Assembly (NCBI RefSeq): GCF_004348725.1
Contig: NZ_SMKR01000064.1
Coordinates: 1-36,197 of the forward strand
Length of the DNA: 36,197 nucleotides
Reading direction: 5' to 3'
DNA from: Kribbella turkmenica
Lineage (GTDB): Bacteria > Actinomycetota > Actinomycetes > Propionibacteriales > Kribbellaceae
Position 1 is the stretch's first letter. Every line of letters starts with the position of its first letter. The notes under the pieces were generated by a model. The model ran no database searches, was not told the origin of the DNA, and saw only the letters and a list, made by a program, of their open reading frames with translations. Position numbers and translations under genes: made by a program. Positions 17,589 to 24,777 of the stretch are shown here, one piece after another.

Positions 17589-19396
17589 GCGTTCAGGAAC
17601 TGGGCCGGCTCGAGCGCGCGGGTGACGATCCGCAGTTCGCCGAGGTGGCCGGCGAAGGCCTGCTCGATCACGTTGTCGTAGTGGTTCGCGCCGACGAGCC
17701 ACGGTTTGCCCGCCGTGGCGAGCCCGTTCGACGGAGTCGACGGATTGCGGAGCAGCGGCGAGGCGTCGACGTACAGGGTGGAGTGCCGGGCGTCGTTGAC
17801 GACCGCGAGGTGGAACCAGTGGCCGGCGAGTTGCTCGTGGCCCCAGTTGGTGAACGTGTCGTTGCGGTCGACCGGGTACACCGCCCACTGCAGCTGACGG
17901 CCGCCGGAGAAGCCGAGGTTGACGACCGGTTCGGACGGATCGCTGCCGGTCTTGCCCGCGTCCGCGCCGGTGCCCATCCGGCTGAGCAGTCCCTGCCAGG
18001 CGTGGTCGGCGCCGTCGTCGGTCAGCTTGACGAACGCCTCGATCGTGTAGCCCTTGGTGAATGTCATCGCGTTGAGTGGCGCGTCGTCCGCCGTACGCAG
18101 GTAGCCGCCGCGGGCCGGCTTCTTGCCGCCGGCGAACAGCCAGCTCGCGTGCCCGGGCTGATCCGGGTGGAACTCGGGGGACGCGGTGATCCCGTTGCTG
18201 GTCAGGTCCACGCGGGTCAGATGGTTGCCCTGACCCGAGTGGTCGGTCACCTGGTCCGCGAGCGGCCCGTCGAACCGCCAGTACGCCACCGTGCCCGGGA
18301 CGACGAGCTGCCGCGCCGGCCGCGCCGGGCGGACCGGGATCGGGGCGAATCCCGCGAATCTCTGGTCGAAGTCCAGCGGGACGCTGAACCGGTTCGTGTC
18401 GTCGGTGAGCTCGATCTCGCCCTCGGCCAGCTGGCTGCGCCGGGCCGGGTCCTGGCCGATGATCCAGGGCGCGATCGTCTCGACGTCGATCGTGTTCCGG
18501 GCCAGGTCGAAGTGGTACAGCCGGATCATCGCCGAACCGCCGTAGTACCGGTCCTGGTAGTTGGTCAGGTGCAGGTGCACGTCGTTGCCGGCGGCATTCG
18601 TCCGGGTCACCCGGCCGGGCGGCCAGAAGTGCCCGTTCAGGGTGAGGAAGATCTGGTCGTTGCCGTCGATCAGCTGGTCCCAGACCCGGTTGCCGTGGTC
18701 GGTGAAGTACGCGGTCGGGTTGCCGTGGTCGGCGTTCACCAGCTCGTGGGTGGTCAGGATGACCGGCAGTCGCGGGTGCGCCGCGATCACCCCGCGGGCC
18801 CAGGCGAGACTCGCGTCCGACGGTCGCCAGTCCATTGCCAGCAGCAACCACTGCCGCCCGGCCGCGCGGAACACGTGGTAGCTGTTGTACTTGTTCGGCG
18901 TGGAACCGCCGTACGTCGCCATCCGCGTGAACCGCTGCGGTCCGAACGTCCGCAGGTACGCCGAGTCGCCGCGGGTGTCGTCCTTCGACGCGTCGATGTC
19001 GTGGTTGCCGGCCAGGACAGAGTACGGCATCCGGGCCCGGTCGAGGATCCTGAACACCGCGTCGGCCTGGGCGAACTCGGACGGCTGCGCGTTCTCCACC
19101 ACGTCGCCGAGGTGCGCGACGAACACGAGGTTCTCGGCTGAGCGATGGTCGATCAGGTACTCGAAGCTCGCGACGAGCGGCGCCGAGTCGCCGCGGTCCA
19201 GGTCGAAGAGGTACTGCGTGTCCGGTACGACGGCGAGCGTGAAGCGCGGGTGCTCGGTGTCGACGCGTCCCCGGCCTGCCGTCGCGGCCGCAGCGCTGTC
19301 GGTGCTGAGAACGCCGGGCGCGATCACCGCCCCGGCGCCGAGGGCCCCTGCCTGCAACAGCCGCCGCCGGCTGGTCCCGTCGTACCGCTCGTTCAT
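17585..19396 (-). CDS. Tat-exported metallophosphoesterase with C-terminal LamG-like domain
   Basis: This 603-residue protein begins with a twin-arginine signal (TSRRRLLQAGALGAGAV), so it is probably folded with its metals before export. The calcineurin-like phosphoesterase domain (about residues 45-300) has VPDTQY, LGDVVENA, AGNHDID, TTHEL and NGHFWP. The first motif is D-x-Q rather than the common D-x-H. From about residue 370, VAYWRFDG, ITASPEF, YTIEAFVKL and GHWFHLAVVND form a concanavalin/LamG-like jelly roll of the sort that binds glycans. The ATG at 19396 was chosen because GGAGG lies four bases before it; an upstream GTG (19420) is in frame. The substrate is probably an extracellular phosphoester, not identified. 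Confidence 0.9.
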   Translation of the reverse strand: MNERYDGTSRRRLLQAGALGAGAVIAPGVLSTDSAAAATAGRGRVDTEHPRFTLAVVPDTQYLFDLDRGDSAPLVASFEYLIDHRSAENLVFVAHLGDVVENAQPSEFAQADAVFRILDRARMPYSVLAGNHDIDASKDDTRGDSAYLRTFGPQRFTRMATYGGSTPNKYNSYHVFRAAGRQWLLLAMDWRPSDASLAWARGVIAAHPRLPVILTTHELVNADHGNPTAYFTDHGNRVWDQLIDGNDQIFLTLNGHFWPPGRVTRTNAAGNDVHLHLTNYQDRYYGGSAMIRLYHFDLARNTIDVETIAPWIIGQDPARRSQLAEGEIELTDDTNRFSVPLDFDQRFAGFAPIPVRPARPARQLVVPGTVAYWRFDGPLADQVTDHSGQGNHLTRVDLTSNGITASPEFHPDQPGHASWLFAGGKKPARGGYLRTADDAPLNAMTFTKGYTIEAFVKLTDDGADHAWQGLLSRMGTGADAGKTGSDPSEPVVNLGFSGGRQLQWAVYPVDRNDTFTNWGHEQLAGHWFHLAVVNDARHSTLYVDASPLLRNPSTPSNGLATAGKPWLVGANHYDNVIEQAFAGHLGELRIVTRALEPAQFLNA

Positions 19397-19510
19397 TCCG
19401 CCTCCAGAGTTCGCTGACACAGCAGGAAACTCTAAAGCGGTTCAGCGCTCGGGCCGGTGAACGCCAGGAGAACGCTCGTCGGGCACCCTCGTCCCGCGCG
19501 AGTGGGAGGC

Positions 19511-19960
19511 TCAGAATCCGTGGGCGATCACGGCCGGCAACCCTCCGCCGTACAGCCCCGCCAACACTCGTGCCTCGTGCGGCACCACCGGATCCGGCAG
19601 CTTGTCGAGCGCGAACCAGTCGAGGCCATCAGCCTTCCCTGGCTCCATCAGCCGCGGCTCGCCACGCCACTTCGACGCGGTGAAGAAGAAATCCACCCGC
19701 TCGTCGATGGGATCGCCGTTCCCACCGGTCCGGTGCATCGCGGTCACCGGCACGAGATCACCCGGCTCGATCTCCACCCCGACCTCCTCGCGCACCTCCC
19801 GGATGGCCGCCTCGAGCACCGACTCACCCTTCTCCACATGCCCGGCCGGCACCGCCCAGTACCCGTCCATGTAGCCGGTGTCGGCGCGCAGCAACATCAA
19901 CACCTCATCGCCCCGCCGCAACACCACGTAAGCCGCCGGCACGACCCGAAACCGATCCAT
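19511..19960 (-). CDS. NUDIX hydrolase
   Basis: This 149-residue protein carries an intact NUDIX box near residue 41: GHVEKGESVLEAAIREVREE followed by VGV, matching G-x5-E-x7-REUxEExGU. The surrounding RFRVVPAAYVVLRRGDEVLM and GYWAVPAGH are typical of the MutT-like group. Enzymes of this family cleave nucleoside diphosphates linked to another group, often as house-cleaning. The conserved box supports hydrolysis but not a substrate. TAGGGT ends exactly 6 nt before its ATG, suggesting a leaderless mRNA. Confidence 0.93.
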   Translation of the reverse strand: MDRFRVVPAAYVVLRRGDEVLMLLRADTGYMDGYWAVPAGHVEKGESVLEAAIREVREEVGVEIEPGDLVPVTAMHRTGGNGDPIDERVDFFFTASKWRGEPRLMEPGKADGLDWFALDKLPDPVVPHEARVLAGLYGGGLPAVIAHGF

Positions 19961-19966
19961 GACCTG

Positions 19967-19972
19967 ACCCTA
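19967..19972 (-). promoter_or_regulatory. -10 box of the NUDIX gene
   Basis: TAGGGT on the minus strand, 6 nt before ATG 19960. The preceding context GTTAGGGT is identical to that upstream of the LOG-family gene. Confidence 0.5.
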
Positions 19973-19999
19973 ACCACCCCCGCCGACAACCCACACGAA

Positions 20000-20020
20000 C
20001 TGAGACGGACACCGCCTCAG
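20000..20020. repeat. Small imperfect hairpin upstream of the NUDIX gene
   Basis: CTGAG-A-CGG / CCG-C-CTCAG around ACA: eight base pairs with one A/C mismatch. It lies in the 258-bp gap between the NUDIX and DGPF genes, where I find no convincing gene. Confidence 0.3.
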
Positions 20021-20154
20021 GCTGCTGATCTGGTGGCGCCTTCGGTGCGGCGGGAGCGCCTGAGTGTCGTGGGTGATCCCGCGGGTGGACATGATGGACC
20101 TCGCTGACGTCCCGGCGCCGGTGGTGCGGCTGATTGTGGAAAAGTCCGGGTGGG

Positions 20155-20181
20155 TGTCGGATCGAGGGTGGGGTGTTCGTT
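20155..20181 (+). promoter_or_regulatory. Possible ECF-type promoter of the DGPF-sigma operon
   Basis: TGTCGG (20155-20160), a 17-bp spacer, then CGTT (20178-20181). ECF42 sigma factors are reported to use a -35 close to TGTCGA, so this may be an autoregulated promoter. It is a weak pattern match only. Confidence 0.3.
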
Positions 20182-20218
20182 GCAGGGGTGAGCAGGCTTC
20201 GAGAGGGAGAGGACCGAG

Positions 20219-20541
20219 ATGCAGTACTTCGTTTCCGTGATCGATGACAGAACCAACTCCGCCACCCCGGACGAGATGGAGGCGATCCGCGCGTTCAACC
20301 AGGGGGTGCAGGCCGAGGGGCACTGGGTGTTCGCGGGCGGGCTCAGTTCGCCCAGTACGGCGACCGTGATCGACAACCGGGGTGGGGAGCCGTTGTTCAC
20401 CGACGGCCCTTCGTGGAGTCGAAGGAGTACCTGGCCGGGTTCTGGATCTTCGAGGCGCCCGATCTCGACGTGGCGCTCAGGATCGCGGCGGACGGGTCGA
20501 AGGCGTGCAACCGGCGGGTCGAGGTGCGGCCGTTCCTGTGA
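20219..20541 (+). pseudogene. DGPF (YCII-like) protein, frameshifted inside the DGPF motif
   Basis: The first frame starts at ATG 20219 behind GGGAGAGGA and reads MQYFVSVIDDRTNSATPDEM, later VFAGGLSSPSTATVIDN and GGEPLFTDGP. The family then expects DGPF followed by VESKEYLAGFWIFEAP. That continuation is present but in another frame, from TTC at 20410, reaching KACNRRVEVRPFL and the stop at 20539-20541. One base is missing at about 20407-20410. As written the first frame would run on to 20581, giving an altered 120-residue protein. A -1 slip of the Pro codon from CCT to CCC would restore D-G-P-F. DGPF proteins accompany ECF42 sigma factors, as here. Deletion, sequencing error and recoding remain open. 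Confidence 0.75.
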
Positions 20542-21764
20542 GCGTGGAGGTCGAGGAGACGATCACCCGGGTCCATCATGAGGAGTGGGCGCGGGTGGTT
20601 GCCGCGCTGACCCGGCGGTTCGGTGATCTCGACATCGCCGAGGAGGCCGCCGCCGAGGCGTTCGCGACCGCGGTCGTGCGGTGGCCGGCCGACGGCGTAC
20701 CCCCGAATCCCGGCGGCTGGCTGACCACCACCGCCAACCGCAAGGCCATCGACCGGATCCGGCGCGAGAGCAAGCGCGACGACAAGCACAGGGAGGCTCA
20801 GATGTTGTCCGACGACCCGCCCGGGCCTCTCGGTGTGATCGACGACGAGCGGCTCCGGCTGATCTTCACCTGCTGTCACCCGGCGCTCGCGATGGAGGCG
20901 CGGGTGGCGCTGACGCTGCGGATGGTCGGTGGGCTGACCGTGGCCGAGATCGCCCGGGCGTTCCTGGTGCAGGAGTCGACGGTGGGGCAGCGGATCACGC
21001 GGGCGAAGGCGAAGATCAAGGCGGCCCGGATCCCGTACCGGGTGCCGTCGGCGGAGGATCTTCCCGGACGGGTCTCCGGGGTACTTGCTGTCCTGTTCCT
21101 GGTGTTCAACGAGGGCTATCTGGCGTCCGGGCCGGACACCGATCCGGTCCGGCACGAGCTGACGGCCGAGGCGATCCGGCTCGCGCGGCTGATCCGGGGG
21201 CTGCTGCCGGGCGACGGTGAGGTCGCTGGGTTGCTGGCGTTGATGCTGCTCACCGAGGCACGTCGTACTGCCCGGGTCTCGGCGAGTGGTGAGCTGGTCT
21301 CGCTGGACCAGCAGGATCGCGGGGCCTGGGACAAGGCGATGGTGGCGGAAGGGCATCGGCTGGTGCGCGAGCGTCTCGCCGCGGGGGTGGCTCCGGGGCG
21401 GTATCAGATCCTCGCCGCGATCAACGCCGTACACACGGATGCTCGCGACGTACGGGACACGGACTGGTCGCAGGTTGTTGCCCTGTACGACCAGTTGGTG
21501 CGGATCGACCCGTCGCCGATCGTTGCGCTCAACCGGGCGATCGCGGTGGCCGAACTGGATGGTCCGGAGGTGGCGCTGGCCGCCGTCGACCGTCTCGACG
21601 ACCAACTGGCCGGGTATCACGCGTACCAGGCGACCCGCGCCGATCTGCTGCGCCGGCTCGGCCGCAGTCAGCAGGCCCGCGAGGCCTACGACAAGGCCAT
21701 CGCCCTCGCCGGCAACACCGCCGAAACCGCCTACCTCACCCGCCGCCGAGACCAGCTCGCGTAG
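20538..21764 (+). CDS. ECF42-type RNA polymerase sigma factor with TPR-like C-terminal extension
   Basis: This 408-residue protein starts at GTG 20538, overlapping the DGPF gene stop (GTGA). Sigma region 2 spans about residues 20-90 (FGDLDIAEEAAAEAF, NPGGWLTTTANRKAIDRIRR). Region 4 follows near residues 110-170 (VALTLRMVGGLTVAEIARAF, ESTVGQRITRAKAKIKAA). The rest, from LFLVFNEGYLASG on, is the long helical extension of this group, ending in TPR-like helices (SQQAREAYDKAIALA). No classical anti-sigma gene is adjacent. Published work on ECF42 ties the extension itself to control of activity. DGPF neighbours are the group's hallmark. The gene ends at a 16-bp-stem terminator. Confidence 0.92.
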   Translation: MSVEVEETITRVHHEEWARVVAALTRRFGDLDIAEEAAAEAFATAVVRWPADGVPPNPGGWLTTTANRKAIDRIRRESKRDDKHREAQMLSDDPPGPLGVIDDERLRLIFTCCHPALAMEARVALTLRMVGGLTVAEIARAFLVQESTVGQRITRAKAKIKAARIPYRVPSAEDLPGRVSGVLAVLFLVFNEGYLASGPDTDPVRHELTAEAIRLARLIRGLLPGDGEVAGLLALMLLTEARRTARVSASGELVSLDQQDRGAWDKAMVAEGHRLVRERLAAGVAPGRYQILAAINAVHTDARDVRDTDWSQVVALYDQLVRIDPSPIVALNRAIAVAELDGPEVALAAVDRLDDQLAGYHAYQATRADLLRRLGRSQQAREAYDKAIALAGNTAETAYLTRRRDQLA

Positions 21765-21782
21765 GCATGTCCTGTGGACGTG

Positions 21783-21817
21783 CCGGAGGGCCGCAAGCGA
21801 TGCTTGCGGCCCTCCGG
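21783..21817. terminator. Bidirectional terminator after the ECF42 gene
   Basis: CCGGAGGGCCGCAAGC and GCTTGCGGCCCTCCGG form a perfect 16-bp stem with loop GAT. It sits between the convergent sigma gene (stop at 21764) and the small antitoxin-like gene (stop at 21825), so it can serve both. Confidence 0.85.
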
Positions 21818-21824
21818 GGTTCGA

Positions 21825-22070
21825 TCAGGCGGGGCGGTTCGGGTTGTCCGGGATGTCGTCGTTCTGGCCGTCGAGGCCGTCGAGGCGCTCCTTGGCCTGG
21901 TCGACACCCTGGTCGATCTTGTCGCCGTACTTGCCGCCCGTCTTCTCGTCGACCAAGTCACCGGCCTTGTCCAGACCCTGGCCCACCTTGTCGCCGTGCT
22001 GGTCGACGAGGTCGCCGGCCTTGTCCTTCAGGTCCTCGGCCTTGCCCTTGAACTTGTCGAAGATGCCCAT
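21825..22070 (-). CDS. Small MT0933-type antitoxin-like protein
   Basis: This 81-residue, highly charged protein starts GIFDKFKGKAEDLKDKAGDL and continues with DKAGDLVDEKTGGKYGDKID, the pattern of the Pfam MT0933_antitox family named after an M. tuberculosis antitoxin. It has no Cys or Trp and looks helical, with repeated D-K-x-x-D/G-D-x-V units. The start is ATG 22070, with GGGAG seven bases upstream; a GTG directly before it would add one residue. No toxin-like partner is adjacent, since its neighbours are a sigma factor and an acidic repeat protein. The antitoxin function is therefore doubtful here, and a stress or LEA-like role is another possibility. Confidence 0.75.
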   Translation of the reverse strand: MGIFDKFKGKAEDLKDKAGDLVDQHGDKVGQGLDKAGDLVDEKTGGKYGDKIDQGVDQAKERLDGLDGQNDDIPDNPNRPA

Positions 22071-22170
22071 CACGGGGCTCCCATTCCTGCGTAGTTGAGT
22101 ACTTACAGACAGCTAACGGTGATCTTCGCACCTCGTACGCCGGAACTGTGGGATCTCCGCTGTGCTGAAA

Positions 22171-22401
22171 TCAGACGCCGGAACCCGGCTCGGACTCGAC
22201 GTCTCCGCCGGATTCGACGTCTCCGCCGGACTCCACGTCACCGCCGGACTCCACGTCTCCGCCGGACTCGACGTCACCACCACTGAACTCGACATCGCCG
22301 CCGCTGCTCTGCAGCGCGTCGGCCTTCTCGTCCTCCCCCAGGCCCAGGGCGTCCTTGGCTGCGTCGGGACCTTCTTCGATCGGATTCGTCACGTCGTTCA
22401 T
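22171..22401 (-). CDS. Small acidic protein with six SGGDVE repeats
   Basis: This 76-residue protein is strongly acidic. Residues 1-30 (NDVTNPIEEGPDAAKDALG and the following GEDEKADAL) look helical. Residues 33-69 consist of six copies of SGGDVE, one followed by an extra Phe, and the end is SEPGSGV. I do not recognise the family. GGAGG abuts the ATG at 22401, which is too close for good initiation. A GTG nine bases further in (22392) has proper spacing and may be the real start. The opposite strand is also open here, but it lacks a ribosome site and gives a repeat with no clear character. Confidence 0.55.
   Translation of the reverse strand: MNDVTNPIEEGPDAAKDALGLGEDEKADALQSSGGDVEFSGGDVESGGDVESGGDVESGGDVESGGDVESEPGSGV
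22195..22305 (-). repeat. Tandem 18-bp repeat encoding SGGDVE
   Basis: Six copies of an 18-bp unit, five of them directly adjoining (22195-22284) and one separated by a Phe codon. Copies differ at a few third or second positions. In-frame units of 18 bp allow copy-number change without frameshift. Confidence 0.85.
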
Positions 22402-22504
22402 CCTCCCGTATGAGTGTTGCGATCTCCAGAGTTCCTACCGAACACCCAGGGTCATCCACAAGGTCCGCGGCACCCTCTTGTCCAAGACTTCAACCGCGCC
22501 CTGT

Positions 22505-22510
22505 CAGACT
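22505..22510 (+). promoter_or_regulatory. -10-like box for miaA
   Basis: CAGACT ends 6 nt before ATG 22517; it keeps the A2 and T6 positions of TANNNT. The 115 bp between the repeat-protein gene and miaA otherwise show no gene. Confidence 0.35.
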
Positions 22511-22516
22511 GGAGCG

Positions 22517-23494
22517 ATGGCCGAACCACTCGTCGTCGCGGTCGTCGGTCCCACCGCGGCCGGCAAGTCCGACCTGTCCGTTGCCCTGTGCAAGCGCCTG
22601 CGCGGCGAGGTGGTGAACGCCGACGCGATGCAGGTCTACCGCGGGATGGACATCGGTACGGCGAAGATCAGTACGGCGGAACGCGACGGCGTACCGCATC
22701 ATCTGCTGGACGTCCTCGACGTGACCGAGACCGCGACCGTGGCCGAGTTCCAGCAGCTGGCCCGCGCGGCGATCGACGACTGCCTCGGCCGGCAGGTGAC
22801 CCCGGTGCTGGCCGGCGGGTCCGCGCTGTACGTCCGGGCGATCCTGGACGACTTCGTCTTCCCCGGTACGGACGCGGCGGTCCGGGAGCGGCTCGAGCGG
22901 GAGCTCGAGGAGATCGGTTCCGGGGCGCTGCACGCCAGGCTCGCGGAGCGGGACCCGGCCGCGGCCGCGCAGATCCTGCCGAGCAACGGCCGGCGGATCG
23001 TGCGGGCGCTCGAGGTCATCGAGATCACCGGTGGTCCGTACGTCGCGACGCTGCCCGAGCACCACTACGTCTATCCGGGCGCCGTGCAGCTCGGCATCGA
23101 CGTACCGCGCCCGGAGCTGGACGAGCGGATCGGCCGGCGGGTGGACCGGATGTTCGACGCGGGTTTCGTGGACGAGGTGCGAGATCTGCTGAACAAGGGT
23201 TTGCTTGAGGGGAAGACAGCCAACCGTGCCCTCGGCTACTCGCAGGTGATCGCGTTGCTCGACGGTGAGATCAGTGAGCAGGAGGCGCGGGAGCGGACCG
23301 CCCGGTCCACCCGCCGGTTCGCGCGGCGGCAGGACACGTGGTTCCGCAAGGACCAGCGCATCACGTGGCTACGGTACGACGACCCCGACCTGGTGGAGAA
23401 GGCACTGAACGTGATAGCCGAAGGCAACCGAACCGGGGGCGGCGGCGTAGTCGGGATGGAAGAGGGCCTGGGGGCCTTAGATGCGAGGGGGTGA
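22517..23494 (+). CDS. miaA: tRNA dimethylallyltransferase
   Basis: It transfers a dimethylallyl group from DMAPP to N6 of A37 in tRNAs, producing the i6A used by MiaB. The 325-residue protein has the P-loop VGPTAAGKSDLS, NADAMQVYRGMDIGTAK and PHHLLDV in the N-terminal half, then NGRRIVRALEVIE and a C-terminal FARRQDTWFRKD. The ATG at 22517 gives the canonical MAEPLVVAVVGPTAAGKS start; longer upstream reading is unsupported. Its last 14 bases overlap the SigE-family gene. Residues after about 300 form a Gly-rich tail. In M. tuberculosis miaA is followed directly by dapF; here about 10 kb separates them. Confidence 0.96.
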   Translation: MAEPLVVAVVGPTAAGKSDLSVALCKRLRGEVVNADAMQVYRGMDIGTAKISTAERDGVPHHLLDVLDVTETATVAEFQQLARAAIDDCLGRQVTPVLAGGSALYVRAILDDFVFPGTDAAVRERLERELEEIGSGALHARLAERDPAAAAQILPSNGRRIVRALEVIEITGGPYVATLPEHHYVYPGAVQLGIDVPRPELDERIGRRVDRMFDAGFVDEVRDLLNKGLLEGKTANRALGYSQVIALLDGEISEQEARERTARSTRRFARRQDTWFRKDQRITWLRYDDPDLVEKALNVIAEGNRTGGGGVVGMEEGLGALDARG

Positions 23495-23996
23495 CCGTGA
23501 GGCCGAGTTCCGCGAGTACCTGCTCGCGGACCGAACCCGACTGATGAGGACGGCACTGCTGCTCACCGCGGGTGACGTGCACACCGCGGAGGACCTGGTC
23601 CAGACCGCGTGCACGCGGGTGTACGTGCACTGGCACCGGATCCGGCGCGAGGGCGCGGGCCCGTACGCGCACCGGATCCTGGTCAACGCGTTCCTGGACG
23701 AGCGCCGCCGGGCCGGCCGCCACCCCGAGGTGGTGACCGCGGAGACGTTCGAGCCGAGGCTCACCGACGAGGTGGACCCGGTGGACACCCTCGCGGTCCG
23801 GCGGGCGCTGCTGGAGCTGGCGCCGCGGCAACGGGCCGTCCTGGTACTGCGGTACTTCCAGGATCTGGACGTGGCCAGTTGCGCACGGATCCTGGAGTGC
23901 ACCGAGGGCACCGTGAAGAGCCAGACCGCCAAGGCCTTGAAACGACTGAAGGATCTGATGAGCGAGGAAACGGATCCTGCGACGGGGAGTAGCTGA
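23481..23996 (+). CDS. SigE-family ECF RNA polymerase sigma factor
   Basis: This 171-residue protein has a sigma region 2 at about residues 15-75 (LMRTALLLTAGDVHTAEDLV, VYVHWHRI, RILVNAFLDERRR) and a region 4 at about 105-160 (LAPRQRAVLVLRYFQDLDVA, CTEGTVKSQTAKALKRLKDL). It matches the SigE-like actinobacterial subgroup of small ECF factors. The ATG at 23481 lies inside the end of miaA, so expression is probably coupled to it. The next gene starts four bases after the stop and encodes a membrane-spanning protein, the usual place for a regulatory partner. Confidence 0.93.
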   Translation: MRGGDREAEFREYLLADRTRLMRTALLLTAGDVHTAEDLVQTACTRVYVHWHRIRREGAGPYAHRILVNAFLDERRRAGRHPEVVTAETFEPRLTDEVDPVDTLAVRRALLELAPRQRAVLVLRYFQDLDVASCARILECTEGTVKSQTAKALKRLKDLMSEETDPATGSS

Positions 23997-23999
23997 GAA

Positions 24000-24698
24000 G
24001 TGGACGAGGTGAAGAAGCTCCTGGAGGGGTTCGCCGACCGTGCGGCCGACGGACTCCCGCCCGCGGACATCGAAGCCGATGTCACCCGCGGCCGGCGGGC
24101 GCTGCGCCGGATCAAGCGGCGCCGCCGGGTCACCGGCGTACTGTGCGTGGCCGCGGTGTCGGCCGCCGTCCTCGCGGTCGGCGACCAGGTGAAGTGGTGG
24201 AACAACGGCAGTACCGAGGTCGCCACCGGTGAGGGGGAGAAGACCTCCCGGGCACCGGCGACCGTGTCCGAGGCGGCGTCCCCGACGCCGATGATCGCGG
24301 AAGGCAGCGAGACGGTCTCGACGTACGGCGCCCCGCCGGTCGAGCTGGTGGCGAACCGGCAGCCCTGGAACTCGATCGGCTGCTCGCTCGCGCCGAAGGG
24401 CTGGACGCCGGAGACCCCGATCGCCGCCGACCGGGTCGTGCTCTCCCGGTCGACGATGCGGAGCGCGGACGTCGCCACCAAGGTGGTGCTGCAGTCGGCC
24501 CCCGCGGCGAGGAGCCTGCGGTCGGTCCGGGTGACCGACGCGGGCGGCAGGTCCTTGCAGATCGGCACGCTGGGCGGGCGCGTCACCGGCCAGGTGAAGC
24601 TCGGCGACCAGTGGCTCCTGGTCGAGCTCCCGGCCGGCACGGCCGACTGGAACGACCAGCTCCTGCGGCGCTTCATGTCTTCCTGCACAGTCAACTAG
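24000..24698 (+). CDS. Single-pass membrane protein, putative anti-sigma partner
   Basis: This 232-residue protein has a short cytoplasmic-type N-terminus (about 40 residues, Arg-rich RIKRRRR just before the membrane) and one TM segment near residues 42-60. A Ser/Thr/Ala-rich linker leads to an extracytoplasmic domain containing Cys residues in NSIGCSLAP and MSSCTVN. No HxxxCxxC zinc-binding anti-sigma motif is visible. Position four bases after a SigE-family sigma gene, topology and size suggest a regulator of that sigma factor, but this is inference from context. It starts at GTG 24000 with GGGGAG upstream. Confidence 0.7.
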   Translation: MDEVKKLLEGFADRAADGLPPADIEADVTRGRRALRRIKRRRRVTGVLCVAAVSAAVLAVGDQVKWWNNGSTEVATGEGEKTSRAPATVSEAASPTPMIAEGSETVSTYGAPPVELVANRQPWNSIGCSLAPKGWTPETPIAADRVVLSRSTMRSADVATKVVLQSAPAARSLRSVRVTDAGGRSLQIGTLGGRVTGQVKLGDQWLLVELPAGTADWNDQLLRRFMSSCTVN

Positions 24699-24777
24699 GG
24701 CGCCACGACTGGCGCGAGCGCCGACTTCGGGATAGGCAAGGGCTTGTCCCTGTCCGTCGACGTAGCGGGAGTACCCG

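Noticed and set aside
16905..19141. Very long open frames on both strands across the APH and phosphoesterase genes
   Set aside because: They are shadow frames rich in Arg, Gly and Pro. The true genes have catalytic motifs, signal peptide and ribosome site in other frames.
19397..19420. GTG 19420 as start of the phosphoesterase
   Set aside because: GGAGG sits four bases before ATG 19396, which also places the twin-arginine motif near the N-terminus.
20382..20537. Upstream extension of the ECF42 frame, as a fusion with DGPF
   Set aside because: The sigma frame is open here but differs from both DGPF frames; GTG 20538 overlaps the DGPF stop in the usual coupled manner.
22195..22305. CRISPR-like array
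   Set aside because: The units are directly adjoining 18-mers without spacers and are in coding frame.
22162..22413. Plus-strand frame across the SGGDVE repeat
   Set aside because: Open only because the 18-bp repeat lacks stops on either strand; it has no ribosome site, whereas the minus strand has GGAGG and an acidic, ordered composition.
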